A DNA stretch of 64,000 bases from Paguma larvata (lineage: Eukaryota; Chordata; Mammalia; Carnivora; Viverridae): positions 78,214,502-78,278,501 of the forward strand of contig CM057832.1 of the NCBI GenBank assembly GCA_030068075.1, written 5' to 3'. Positions 12,201-22,080 of the stretch are shown here, piece after piece (the stretch's first letter is position 1; each line of letters opens with the position of its first letter). The position numbers and the translations under genes are program-made. The notes under the pieces were generated by a model. That model ran no database searches. It had not been told where the DNA came from and was given only the letters and a program-made list of their open reading frames with translations.

Positions 12201-13760
12201 CAGTTCCTGGTTTGATTGTCATTATGATTCTAATTAAGATTGTAGACGTGTAGGTTGGTCTTCCTATCCTTTTGGAAAGGATATTTGTCTTTATACAAAA
12301 GAGAAAATTGCCTTCATGAAGGCCTTTTCTGAAATTAGGTTAAGTCCTTCGTGAATTGCCATCATGGGAGATGTTTGAGAATGGGCCAGAGGTTTGAGAA
12401 TGTTTTATCACAAGGGGTAATTGACGGAGTTTTCTAGCATGAGTTATTTTCAAATCCAAGTTCTGGTATCCACACTTGTTTCTTCTTTTGCTTTCTTTTC
12501 CAAATCCCTCTGTGTTTAGAGCATCGTCTCTACTAGCAGGAAAGAGTCTGAGAACATCCTCCTTTTGTTAATCTTTCATTATCAAATAAGCAAGTCTTAG
12601 ACTTTTCAAGGCAATGGAGTTAAGACTTGGGGGAATGAGAAGGCACTGAAAAAACAGTAAGTGTTCCAACCAGTTTGCAGATCAGCACTAGGCACTATGA
12701 GAGAGAACTTTAAATGACCTGAGAGAAAGGATACAGCAGACCTGTCTGGGTGACCAAATTTTGGTTGAGTTTCTATCAAGTTCTAGATGACCCAGGATAC
12801 AGTTGCCAACTACCCAAATAGAAATTACATTCACGTAGTAGATGAAAACCAAAAAAACAAAAAAAAAAACCCAACCAACCAATTAAATAGTCACAAATTC
12901 TGAGAAGTAAAAAGGGTTTAAACAAGAGCTGTAATAGAGTTGTCCTACCTCCCTAGGGAGAATGGGATGGTTTTGTTCATGGCAGTGACTTGATATGTTT
13001 TAATCTTCGGTATTTTCATAGAACAGAAGTGATCATTCTCTCATCTGATCTGTAGCCAGCAGTTTACTTGCAAAGAGTTTAATTAACATGCAAGGAAAAA
13101 GTGCACACATTAAAGCCTTATCTACGTATTATTTCCTGAAACAATAGTTTCTCAAGATTTTCTGATTGAGATAATGCCACGTGCCTCAGAACCTTATAGT
13201 CTTCCCTCCATTAATCTATCTACTTGCTTGTTGGAGAAGCCTCCCCACCTGGGATTCCCATGCGGTGAACCAGATACCCTGTGCTGATGCGTGTATCTGT
13301 TAGGCTCCTGTGGATGGTTTTGGCTGAATGTGTAATAGCAGTCAAATCTGATTCATTAGCCAATTGAGAAACTGTTTTAAATCAAATTTTTTAGCACCTT
13401 CATTTTCTAACTTAACAGCTTTAGATCAGTAATAGAGTTTTGATGGTATTTTCCCCCAGATGTTCTGCGTATTTCACATAAAGTTCAGGTAACCCAGAAG
13501 AATCATCATCATTTTGTTTATATGGTTACACAGATACCTTTGGTCTTTACTTACTATGATAATTATCAGGTTTTCTGGCCAACTGCATCTTTTGTGTGAT
13601 TGTAACCTCCTATTGCCCTAATAAGCAGTTGAGAATACATTTTTTCAGGCATGAAGAATGATCATGGGGTTATAAGATAGCTAACCAAGGTCTCTGAAAC
13701 TCAGTTGCCTTAAAAATAGGTTTTATTTTTTATTTATTATGAAACAGTATACAGTATATC
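12201..13760. other. Non-coding sequence, no gene recognised
   Basis: AT-rich with an A/C low-complexity patch at 12848-12880. Nothing specific is seen. Confidence 0.5.
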
Positions 13761-13764
13761 CAGA

Positions 13765-13890
13765 GTTTATATTTGAATTAAAACCATGGCTCTGCAACTT
13801 ACAGTGTAAACTTGGGCAAATATTTAACCTTTCCATTCCTCAGTTTCCTCATCTGGAGAATACAACAGGTGAGTATAAAAGTAGAAGAGT
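13765..13890 (+). repeat. MIR SINE
   Basis: 'aacttgggcaaatatttaac' followed by 'cattcctcagtttcctcatc' and 'tggagaataca' is the MIR core. Confidence 0.8.
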
Positions 13891-14344
13891 AGGAATTAAA
13901 TGTATTTGTGTACATAAATAATTTAACTTACATTTGCAAGAATCATGGGAGTCGTTCAGGAACATTTATTTCTCTACTTAATAAATACTATGTCCCAAGC
14001 AATTGCATTATGTATTGGCATATTAAATGAGCGAGGATAAATCTTGGTCTCAGCGAGCTTGTTGCCCAGGGCAGGCTTCCCCAGCCAGATAGAACTGGAG
14101 AGTAGGGGAGCATAGAAACCCAGAGCCATTGGGAGACCCTCGGTCCTTCTCTGTCCTGCAGGATTTTGATGTTAAGGTTTGATCCACTGAGTTGCTTTTC
14201 CTCTTTTCTGATTGTATTGGTGATCGAATACTACTTTGCTTTAGAATGCCACAGGAAACTTTGTATAAGTCTTTGTTCCATTTTTTTTTTTTTAATTTTA
14301 ATTGGCAGCAGCATGTTGTAGTACATGCTACAGGTACTACAGGG

Positions 14345-14620
14345 TAAGGGAACAGATTATAGAATCAGATAAACAGAGTACAGAATCCTAGACCTGGATT
14401 CAAATCCATTTACCAGCCATGTGACCTGCAAATTTCTTAATTTCTCTGAGTCTGTGGTTCCCCGAGACTACTATCTCATCTATTACCCATACTATGAATA
14501 TGAGGATAGTACGATGCAAAGTTGTTTGCAAACAAAATAGGTTTGTACTAACAACTAAAAGAGCTATGCCTTTAGAAGGCTTGGCACATTTTAGTACATG
14601 GTGCATGCTCAAAGTTACTA
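14345..14620 (+). repeat. MIR SINE, long copy
   Basis: 'cctagacctggattcaaatc' then 'agccatgtgacctgcaaatt' and 'taatttctctgagtctgtgg' cover the MIR tRNA-like and core parts. The diverged 3' end includes 'ggcttggcacattttagtac' near 14580. The 91- and 121-codon frames over it are chance. Confidence 0.78.
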
Positions 14621-16089
14621 ATTCCCTTAACGGTGTTATAATTAGGCACAATGTTTTTTTAAGACATAGATTCATAAAGCTATTTGAATTGCCCAGTGAT
14701 TATATGAATTCAAACCCAGTTCTTCCTGATTTCAAAACCCATGTTGTTTGCACTGATTTTGTGTCTCCTCATGAGAGAGGAGAAAAAAAAAAACAAAACC
14801 AAAAATGGACCAACTACTCTGAAAAGCTGAGGTCATATAATTCCTGCCACTACTCTTAGTGAAAATAAAACTTAAAGGCTCATGGTTGTTAAAAATGATA
14901 TCAGAGTAAACAGTAGTAATTATACGTTGTATGAAAGGATGATCAAAATAGATGGCACCTATGGTTTCCATTAGCTTTCTTCATTCAAATCCTCAGCTGT
15001 GCAGAGCTATCAGGATTTTCCAAATCACTGTGTGTCTCTCTTTCCCAAGTTAGTGGTCCTCATGGTTCAACCAGTGCTCGCCATTTGTGTCAGAAGCTCA
15101 GATGGAGAAGAGGGCATTGTCTGACTGGGGCAGGTTCTTGGCTCTCATGGGTGGGCATCATATGGTGTTGGGAAGGTGTATGTGAGGCTTGAGCTTGAAC
15201 TTGTGTTTTACTTAAGCATCCCATCCATTGACAAAGATCTGACTTACACTGGACTTTTAGCAATGAAATACTCAGCTTCTCTCCAATTCACGCAATTTAT
15301 TCAAATGCTATTTGGTGATTCAGAGCTTAAAATCCCCTTCCCAAAAAGTATTCGTTGATGAGTTTTTAACAAAAATTTAACAATTTTTGGTCAGGTTTAT
15401 GGTTTCATAATGGAAAATTATATAAAATATTTCTATTCTGCGTGTGTTTGTTCACACGCGTGTGAGAGAGAAAGAGGGAGAGAAAGGTCTAGACACAGGG
15501 TAGAGAACATCTACCGTAAGGAATAACATTGCAGATATTAGAAGAAGGCATATATTAAGTGGTTTAGAAATACATATCTCAAATTCTTATATTTTTAACA
15601 AGCCTCCATGGACTCATTAAAATTTCAGAATCATACCCAAAATTATTCCCTTTGTAAATGGAAGTTTCAGGTTTTCAAAGCTTGAATGAGGATGTATTTT
15701 AGCTTTTGGCCTTTGAATCTTTATTACACATTTGTGTGTGTGTGTGTTTTTAGGGTTTCTATTTTTGGTGAGACAGAAGCTGCTTATGTACGTTAGGGTT
15801 TTCCAAAGTGAACTGTACTCTATTAATGGAATCTGTGGTCCCCTCAGCTGCAGACAGGAAAGCCATAAGCAGTGCCCTGTGTGGGTCTCCTCTCTCGTGT
15901 TCTTGGCTGTTTATCTTCTTACTGGAGGAAGCAGAGGAGGACGTGAAGATGTTGTGTTTTGCTTTGCTTTCTCGGAGAAGTACCTTTGGGAAAGGCTGTA
16001 CGTAGAACTCGATATTGATAATTTCAATTACTAATGTTTTTTGACCTTTTACCATGTGCTGGTTTCTCTTTTAAGGGCTCCGTGCATAT
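14621..16089. other. Non-coding sequence with small simple repeats
   Basis: No nameable gene. A GA-rich patch lies at 15464-15487 and a (GT)8-type run at 15732-15748. Overlapping ~100-codon frames at 15732-16055 on both strands cannot both be coding and show no domains. Confidence 0.5.
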
Positions 16090-16265
16090 TAACTGTTGAA
16101 CTTCACATATTCCTCTGGCATAGATAGTACAGTTATCCGCAATTTGTGGATGAAGAAACTAATGGGCAGTGAGGTTAAGAAATTGCTCAGAGCTACATGA
16201 AAGGGGTAAAGCAGTGTTCACATCCAGGCTGTTGGATATACAGCTTGTGCTCCTAAGCTCTGTGC
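16090..16265 (-). repeat. MIR SINE, minus strand
   Basis: 'gtggatgaagaaactaatgg', 'gcagtgaggttaagaaattg' and 'ctcagagctacatgaaagg' are the reverse complement of the MIR core. Confidence 0.78.
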
Positions 16266-16314
16266 TAGTGGTGTCAGCGAAAGAAATAATAGTCATCATC
16301 ATAACCGTTATTCC

Positions 16315-16495
16315 ATTTAAATGTATGCTTACTATATAAGCATTGTGCTAGTTTTTTATCACCAAAATCTCAAGGCGGAAACTATTTTGGATCCCATTTT
16401 ACAGCATAGAAACTGAGGCTGACAGGTTAAGTTAACTGACCCAGGCCTACCCAGCTAAGAAGAGGAGTTTGAAATGAGTCTGACTTTAAAACGAG
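16315..16495 (-). repeat. MIR SINE, minus strand
   Basis: 'attttacagcatagaaactg', 'aggctgacaggttaagttaa' and 'ctgacccaggcctacccagc' are reverse-complement MIR core, a second copy directly after the preceding one. Confidence 0.8.
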
Positions 16496-18318
16496 CAGAT
16501 AAAGATACAGAAGAGGAGGCACAGATGGTCCAGTCTCTACCTGTTTCTTGATATAAGCCTGGGTTTCTCATTAGCCAGGGCTGACCGCAACCTCCCTGAT
16601 GAATCAGGGTCAAAAAACTAAAATACACACTGCATTTCAGGTTTCAGGTGCCAAGGAGGCCACTTTGCTGTGGAATTTCTCTTTGGGCACGCTCACTTTG
16701 GGGGTCGGGGGAAAGAGTGTCTGTGTGTCTGTATGTGTATCAGCTGTTACTTCAAGCTTCCTAAAGGACCTTTATGAGAAACAATATTCAAGGAATTGAA
16801 GAGGATTAGATACTATTAAGGTTCCTTTATGACACAATAGAGGCCGTCCCCCTAAGAGTGTTTCTCAAAAACCGTAGTCCATCATGCAAAGATGGGGTAA
16901 AAGTCTAAGATTTGTCTAGTGTGGAGAAGAGGGTTAAGGGAAGCTTTTTGTTTGTACACTTGGAGAGACATTCTCTGGAAGAGAAACTTGCCTTGGAAAT
17001 TAGAGAAACTTTCTGTCCACTAGAGCGGTCCAACCACTGATTGAACGGCCTCAACCTCGCCTATTCTCTGTTGCTGCAAGTTTTTGTGCAAAGGCTGGAC
17101 AGCAGTCAGGGAAGTGAGGAGCGATCTCAGTACTAGGGGGAGAATGGAGAAGACAGCTATTCTAATTCTCAGATTGTGTCATTTTACACAGAATAAGTGC
17201 TATCGAAGCTATTAATGTAGGTCACTTATTTTAATAGATTTTCATATATTTTAGAATCTATTACCTATAAAAGATACCAAAAGGAAGAACAATGTGTTTT
17301 CTTTTTCCACTGAAGGTATTTCATCTATTAGAAGAACATCTATTTGGAAGTAACTTAAGGACTGTTGAGTATCAGTGGAATCTATAACAGAGATTTACTA
17401 TTTTGGAAAATACTGTAGAAGCATCTAAAAATTTCTAACAGTATTATAACTGTATTTGAGCGTGGTTAAAGAGAAGAAATTGGAAAAGCCTGGGTTTTTG
17501 TTTAAATAAGAATGTTAAATTTTCAGGGTTCGCAACGTAAATGATTTTCTGATAAAAATGGTGAATGATCAAATGCAATAGAGCTAATACCTGAGGCCAG
17601 TCTTAAAGCAAGTAGGAAGTTATAGTGAGGCTATAAAATACTGTGGTGAATGAAGTTACTGAAAAGGCTTTCACGATTGAGGATGTTCATGCTTCCTTGG
17701 GTGCTTGCAAATCCTCTTTCTGCACTTAGGTACATTGTTTACTGTTAGAGCCTGAAAATACTTGTCCAAGTAACGTCCAGATACCTATGAACTTGAACAT
17801 GAAAACCTACTGTGAACAATTACATTGGGGCCCTTTTTGAGTGTTGGGCGTAGGAAACACATTTTAGCAGGAGGCTTTGAATTGCGGAAATACCCAGACA
17901 CTTTGTCCTTTTCTTTCTGTTTTCTTAGGTTTTCATGGGTCAGTCCCTTTTTATGTCCAAAGGATGTAAAGGAAAGCAGTGTGCAAAGTGGTACGTTGAA
18001 GGTACCATGAGAGATTTTCTTTTAAAGAGAAGGAACCTGATTTTCGAAAGAAAGAAATGCAGAATGTCTATATTGTGGCTCATTGTCAGCCATGAGCCAG
18101 CTCAAATCTTATCATGATTCTATTTTTTTCCTTATCATGATTTTTAAATTTAGCATCATTTACATAGAAAATGCAAAGATGATGACTGGGACATGGGCTT
18201 CTGTAGCATGAAAGAGAAATAGTTTGTTCAAAGGCAGACTTTGGAGTACAGAGATTTGATGGGTTGGGTTTGCTATTTGTTAGGACACTGAAAGCTAATG
18301 TGTCCTTTCAAAATTTTT
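16496..18318. other. Non-coding sequence with one exon-like patch at 17929
   Basis: No nameable repeat. A strong pyrimidine-rich acceptor ('cttttctttctgttttcttag') ends at 17928. It is followed by a frame open to a stop at 18115-18117, with an ATG at 17935 giving 60 residues (starting MGQSLFMSKGCKGKQ, many Lys/Arg/Cys). I see no polyadenylation signal close by and no recognisable domain, so this is only an exon-like candidate. Confidence 0.4.
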
Positions 18319-18330
18319 AAAAAATCTCTA

Positions 18331-18541
18331 GGGATGCCTGGGTGGCTCAGTTGGTTAAGCAACAGACTTCGGCTCAGGTCACGATCTCGCAGTTCATGAG
18401 TTCAAGCCCCACGTTGGGCTCTGTGCTGACACTTCAGAGCCTGGAGCCTGCTTCAGGTTCTGTGTCTCCCTCTCTCCCTGCCCCTCCCTTGCTTGTTCTC
18501 TGTCTCTGTCTCTCAAAAAGAAATAAACATAAAAAAAAGAA
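18331..18541 (+). mobile_element. SINEC, full length, inserted in the tail region of another SINE
   Basis: Head 'gggatgcctgggtggctcag', B-box region 'gagttcaagcccc', body 'gagcctggagcctgcttcag', TC-rich tract and an A-rich tail 'aaataaacataaaaaaaaga'. The target duplication is aaaaaatctcta at 18319-18330 and 18542-18553. It sits tail-to-tail with the minus-strand SINE at 18554. Confidence 0.96.
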
Positions 18542-18553
18542 AAAAAATCTCTA

Positions 18554-18748
18554 AAATGTTTAATTTTGAGAGAGAGAGAGACAGAGCGTGAGTAGGGGAG
18601 GGAAAGAGAGAGAGGGAGACACAAAATCCAAGCAGGCTCCAGGCTTCGCGCTGTTAGCATGGAGCCTGATGCGTGGTTTGAACCCACAAACTGTGAGATT
18701 ATGACCTGACCCGAAGTCAGCCGCTCAACCGACTGAGCCATCCAGGTC
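18554..18748 (-). mobile_element. SINEC, minus strand, partner of an inverted pair
   Basis: On the minus strand: head 'ggatggctcagtcggttgag', 'cataatctcacagtttgtgg', body 'gagcctgcttggattttgtg' and TC-rich tract. The plus-strand SINE landed in its A-tail flank, so the two 3' ends face each other about 12 bases apart. Confidence 0.95.
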
Positions 18749-18749
18749 A

Positions 18750-19679
18750 GCATGCTGTGTCAAATTTTCAAGCCTGCTAGAATTTGTTCTGTACATGTGT
18801 AAACATCCATATTCATAAAACTTATAAACAAGCATTTTGGATTTATGATAGGCTAATGTTGAGGGCTTGGCTTGCTCGTTTCATCTCAGCTCTTTCTTCA
18901 TTGGACTTCTGTCTCGGGAAGGCAGCATTCCAGGCAAAAATTGCATTTCTCAAAGGGGGCGGGGTCCTGAGAACCTTGTTTGAAATGTTTTGATAGCAAA
19001 CAATTCCGGCACAAACTACTCCACTGATGGAAGAAAAACTCCCGATCAGGTGCTGCCAGCCTTCTTTGATCTATACCTCTCTTGCAACGTAGTCTCCAAA
19101 GTAATCCTCCAGAGGTTCTGTGCTTTTCTCTAATTGCCATTAGAGAGGGCTAAGAATCCTCCTACTTCCTGTTCTGCAGGGTTCCTAACTATTCTCTTTA
19201 ACTAAAGTTATCCACTAAAAATGAAAGGGGCTAGGAGGATCAAAGGATGTGAGTTTTCAGAATGATGCTGTCATTTTTGTGGGGTCCTGAACAGTTGGGA
19301 ACAGTGAGGGGCAGGCGACAGGGGACTGCATGTTTCAGCAGTTTCTCGGGGGGCAGACTTGTCACAACTGCAACGGAACCACTGCTTAGCATTTAATAGC
19401 TCAGAGAGCCTGAAGCCTCAAAGGCAACATCTTGCAGTCTGCTGAATAGCACGCTGCAGTATAGCATGCTTACCTTAAAGGCTCCCGCCTTCCTCTTGGT
19501 CCCATTAATGACACTCATGGTAACTCACAGGAAACACTCAGGTTTAATCTATCTTGTTCAACTTCATCACCTGCTTCTAGAAATGCATATACTTGTGTAT
19601 ACAGAGGGGAGATTACCAGGAGGTTTCTCCCTCAACATCAACACAAGCTGCCTGGAAGACCAATAATGGTCTAAGGGAC
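18750..19679. other. Non-coding sequence, no gene recognised
   Basis: Unique-looking sequence, slightly GC-richer near 18940-19080 and 19270-19460. No exon with paired splice sites was found. Confidence 0.5.
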
Positions 19680-19870
19680 GTAGTCTGTACCAGACACTGT
19701 TCTGAGTGCTCATGAGTAGCTCACGTGGTCCTCACAGTAATTCAGGTGTGTTTTCATTTTTATATCCATTTATAGATGAAGACTGCCAAGCACAGAGTAG
19801 GCGAGTAAATTGTCCAAGGCCAGGGTCAGAATTAGAGTTTGAACCGTGTAGCCCGATTCTAGAATTCATG
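19680..19870 (-). repeat. MIR SINE, minus strand
   Basis: 'accagacactgttctgagtg', 'tccatttatagatgaagact', 'gtaaattgtccaaggccagg' and 'agagtttgaaccgtgtagcc' follow the reverse-complement MIR order over nearly its whole length. Confidence 0.82.
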
Positions 19871-20039
19871 TGGCTCACTGCTGCATCAGATCACACCAAA
19901 GAAATTACCTGAAAGAAATGGTGAGCATTTCTTCTTCAAGGACTTTTAGCTCAGCTCTTACAGAAATCACCAGAAGACTGAGGCGCTGGGTCCCCAGTTA
20001 TGAAAAGAAGAGTGAAAAAGAAGAAAGAAGAGAAAGCTT

Positions 20040-20262
20040 GTTTTTGGAGCCTAGTAGACTGGTTTTGATCCAAATTCTGGTTTTAGTAGTTACATGATGT
20101 AGGCCCGTTAGCAGTTTCTCAAGTCCTAAGTTGCTTGATCTATGAAGTGGGGACATGACCATAGCATCTACTTCACAGAGCTGTTGATGACATGAACTTT
20201 GGAAATGCATCTGGAATACTGACCACAGTGCCTGACACGTGCGTGTTAGCTCTTATTATTTT
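20040..20262 (+). repeat. MIR SINE, near full length
   Basis: 'gatccaaattctggttttag', 'tcaagtcctaagttgcttga', 'tgaagtggggacatgaccat' and 'agtgcctgacacgtgcgtgt' appear in MIR order from the tRNA-like part to the 3' end. Confidence 0.78.
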
Positions 20263-21012
20263 AAAGTTATCGTTAATCCTTCGTGGAAATAGAATGGTGA
20301 CAGAAAATGAATCAACTGCATGGGGGACCTATTACAGTGATATACAATCAGACGCTGAATTTTCTACAAGGCAAGTCAGTGGTCTGGGTTCCAGCACTGG
20401 ATGAGATTTTTCTGCAAGTGTCCTTCGCGCTCTTAACGCAGGACCATTACGAAAGAAATAGTGTTATAATGCAACGTGTCGGGTATTTTTTACACTCGAG
20501 GGAGGGTTCAAATCCCAAATTCTGAATTACAGCAGGGTCCCATTGTATCATGTCTGCTTTCTCCTGTCCTAACTCCGCGTCAGAATGTGTAAGTCGTGGA
20601 GTTAGGATTTACTAATCTCCTCGAATTAATTAGATAGGGAAAATCAGTGTAGTCATGGAGAAGGACTTAAAGAGGGAATATACTTAAGATGTTAAGATGG
20701 CAATCCTATAAGGATGAGAGGGTTCTCTGGGCCGCCATCGGGCAGCTGCACCCACTGAGATCTGATGCCTGGAGGGTGTGTGGCAAGTCCACATGGTCGT
20801 GACATGAACTTCCTCTTTCCAACCACCAGAACTTCACCAATTTGTACCAGAGTGAAATTATCCAATTTCTACCTTCAAATTGAAAGTTCTCCTTTATTCT
20901 CTTTGACCACAGGAGCCTGAGCCACGTTAACTCAGTCTGCCCCCCCCACCTCTCTCTAAGCGCATCCTTAGAAAATGATGGGGTTCAGTGTCCCCACTGG
21001 AGGAAACTTGAT
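20263..21012. other. Non-coding sequence upstream of the promoter-like block
   Basis: No repeat that I can name. It is mixed in composition, with a C-run at 20939-20949, and leads into the TATA-like site at 21017. Confidence 0.45.
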
Positions 21013-21016
21013 CTTT

Positions 21017-21024
21017 TATAAAAA
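21017..21024 (+). promoter_or_regulatory. Candidate TATA box
   Basis: The motif TTTATAAAAAGC (core TATAAAAA at 21017-21024) fits the TATA consensus well. A start about 30 bases downstream would fall near 21047, ahead of a consensus-like splice donor at 21133 and upstream of the most CpG-rich block in the window. In AT-rich DNA such motifs also arise by chance. The context, not the motif alone, makes this a candidate. Confidence 0.35.
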
Positions 21025-21065
21025 GCATCCTGTGTGGCACCTTGAGGGTTAAACTTTTGTTGCAG

Positions 21066-21132
21066 AGAAAGAGTATCAAGTGGCTTTCCAGGAAGATATA
21101 AGCCCCGATTTAGAAACTGCCATTTCTAAAAG
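21066..21132 (+). other. Candidate exon (first exon or internal exon)
   Basis: Two readings fit. In the first, a transcript starts near 21047 under the TATA box and its first exon ends at the donor AAAAG|gtaagc (21132/21133). In the second, an internal exon of 67 bases begins after the acceptor 'aacttttgttgcag' (ending 21065). In that reading one frame is open throughout (AG|AAA GAG TAT...; starts KEYQVAFQED, ends ETAISK) while the other two contain stops. I do not recognise the peptide. It lies in no repeat I can name. The minus strand offers no comparable exon. Chance is still plausible for a segment this short. Confidence 0.35.
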
Positions 21133-21249
21133 GTAAGCCAAACATAAATTAGTTTGCACTGCTTTCTATGAAAGGAATAACTCCCCGCTCCCACTGTCTG
21201 TGTGTCAGTGTGCTTCTCTCTGTGCGGTCAGCCTATCTATCATCTATGT

Positions 21250-21864
21250 ATGTATATATCAGGGCGAGGACCTTCAATGACAGTTCATAAAAACCCCGGA
21301 ACACGACAGAGGTCTCTTTTACTATGGATCCATTTTACAACAGCTCTCCATGTACGATGTCACGTAAATCAGAAGGGAAGTGTTTATCTTCTCATTTGGA
21401 GGCATCCCTTCTCCCTCTGTGCCCTAGCCCCTCCCCTCGTGCCAGTTTCCAGCCCCTCAAAGATGCTTTGTGCGAGAAAGTGCAAGTTCCCTCGTTCTGG
21501 GTTTATTGATTTTCCCTCTTGCTCTCCTCCTGGCTCCCCCCCAAAGCAAGCTAGCGGAGCAAATGGCCCGGGTTCTCCCCCAACGCCTGACTTGCGTTTA
21601 CTGGGAGGAGAGCGGGAGAGGGAGCGCGCTTTCGGAGCAGGCTGCTCTGCCTGCGACCACAGGCTGTTTTGTGCAGGCTGTCCTTCTCCTTCAAAACGGT
21701 GCACCCCCTCCCCGGAGCAGCAGGCAGTGTGCCTCCATTCAGCCACATTTGGTATGCATGAGCACGGCTGCAGGGAGAGGGGAGGTGGCTTTCTTAAGAA
21801 GGTTCGGTGGCTCAGGCAACGCCACTTGACTAGTCTCCCAAGTTCCAGGAAGCCGCTGCCCTAA
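21250..21864 (+). CDS. Long open frame in GC-rich block, doubtful
   Basis: An ATG at 21250 opens 204 codons to a stop at 21862-21864. The open span extends upstream to a GTG at 21202, which is not an expected eukaryotic start. The translation is rich in Ser, Pro, Cys and Arg and has no signal peptide, membrane segment or domain I recognise. A 119-120-codon frame is open on each strand across the same bases, so the openness is at least partly due to higher GC. If transcribed, this is more likely a 5' UTR or non-coding first exon than a protein gene. Confidence 0.12.
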   Translation: MYISGRGPSMTVHKNPGTRQRSLLLWIHFTTALHVRCHVNQKGSVYLLIWRHPFSLCALAPPLVPVSSPSKMLCARKCKFPRSGFIDFPSCSPPGSPPKQASGANGPGSPPTPDLRLLGGERERERAFGAGCSACDHRLFCAGCPSPSKRCTPSPEQQAVCLHSATFGMHEHGCRERGGGFLKKVRWLRQRHLTSLPSSRKPLP

Positions 21865-22080
21865 TGGAATTTGCAGGTGTGGAGATGACCGTGGGACGCC
21901 AGGGCCGTGGAGGACCGTCTATTTTCTAGGCGCTGCTCAGGTTTGCAGTTTTGGGTTTTCCCGGTGGAATTTGGAAGGGGTCATGAATCAAACTGATGCT
22001 CCTCGCCCCCTAAACTGGACCATCCGGAAGCTTTGCCACGCAGCCTTCCTCCCATCTGTCCGACTTCTTAAGGTACTGTA
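21380..22080. promoter_or_regulatory. GC-rich, relatively CpG-rich block; candidate promoter or enhancer
   Basis: By eye this stretch holds roughly 25-30 CpG dinucleotides in 700 bases and is clearly GC-richer than its surroundings, where CpG is scarce. Clusters occur at 21600-21640 ('gagcgcgctttcggag') and 21875-21935. It would probably fall short of strict CpG-island thresholds. It contains no repeat I can name. A donor-like AAG|gtactg lies at 22073/22074. The pattern suits a tissue-restricted or alternative promoter, but no known gene is recognised and orientation is undecided. Confidence 0.4.

Noticed and set aside
18340..18415. tRNA gene at SINE heads
   Set aside because: The A- and B-box-like sequences are the tRNA-derived promoter of SINEC. 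There is no complete cloverleaf or mature tRNA end.
18394..18753. 119-residue minus-strand frame
   Set aside because: It lies entirely in the two inverted SINEs. The recurrent peptide MAQLVKxxTSAQVxI seen at several places is the SINE head in translation.
21202..21864. 220-residue protein gene from 21202
   Set aside because: The start is GTG. The first ATG is at 21250. The opposite strand is also open here, as expected of GC-rich non-coding DNA.
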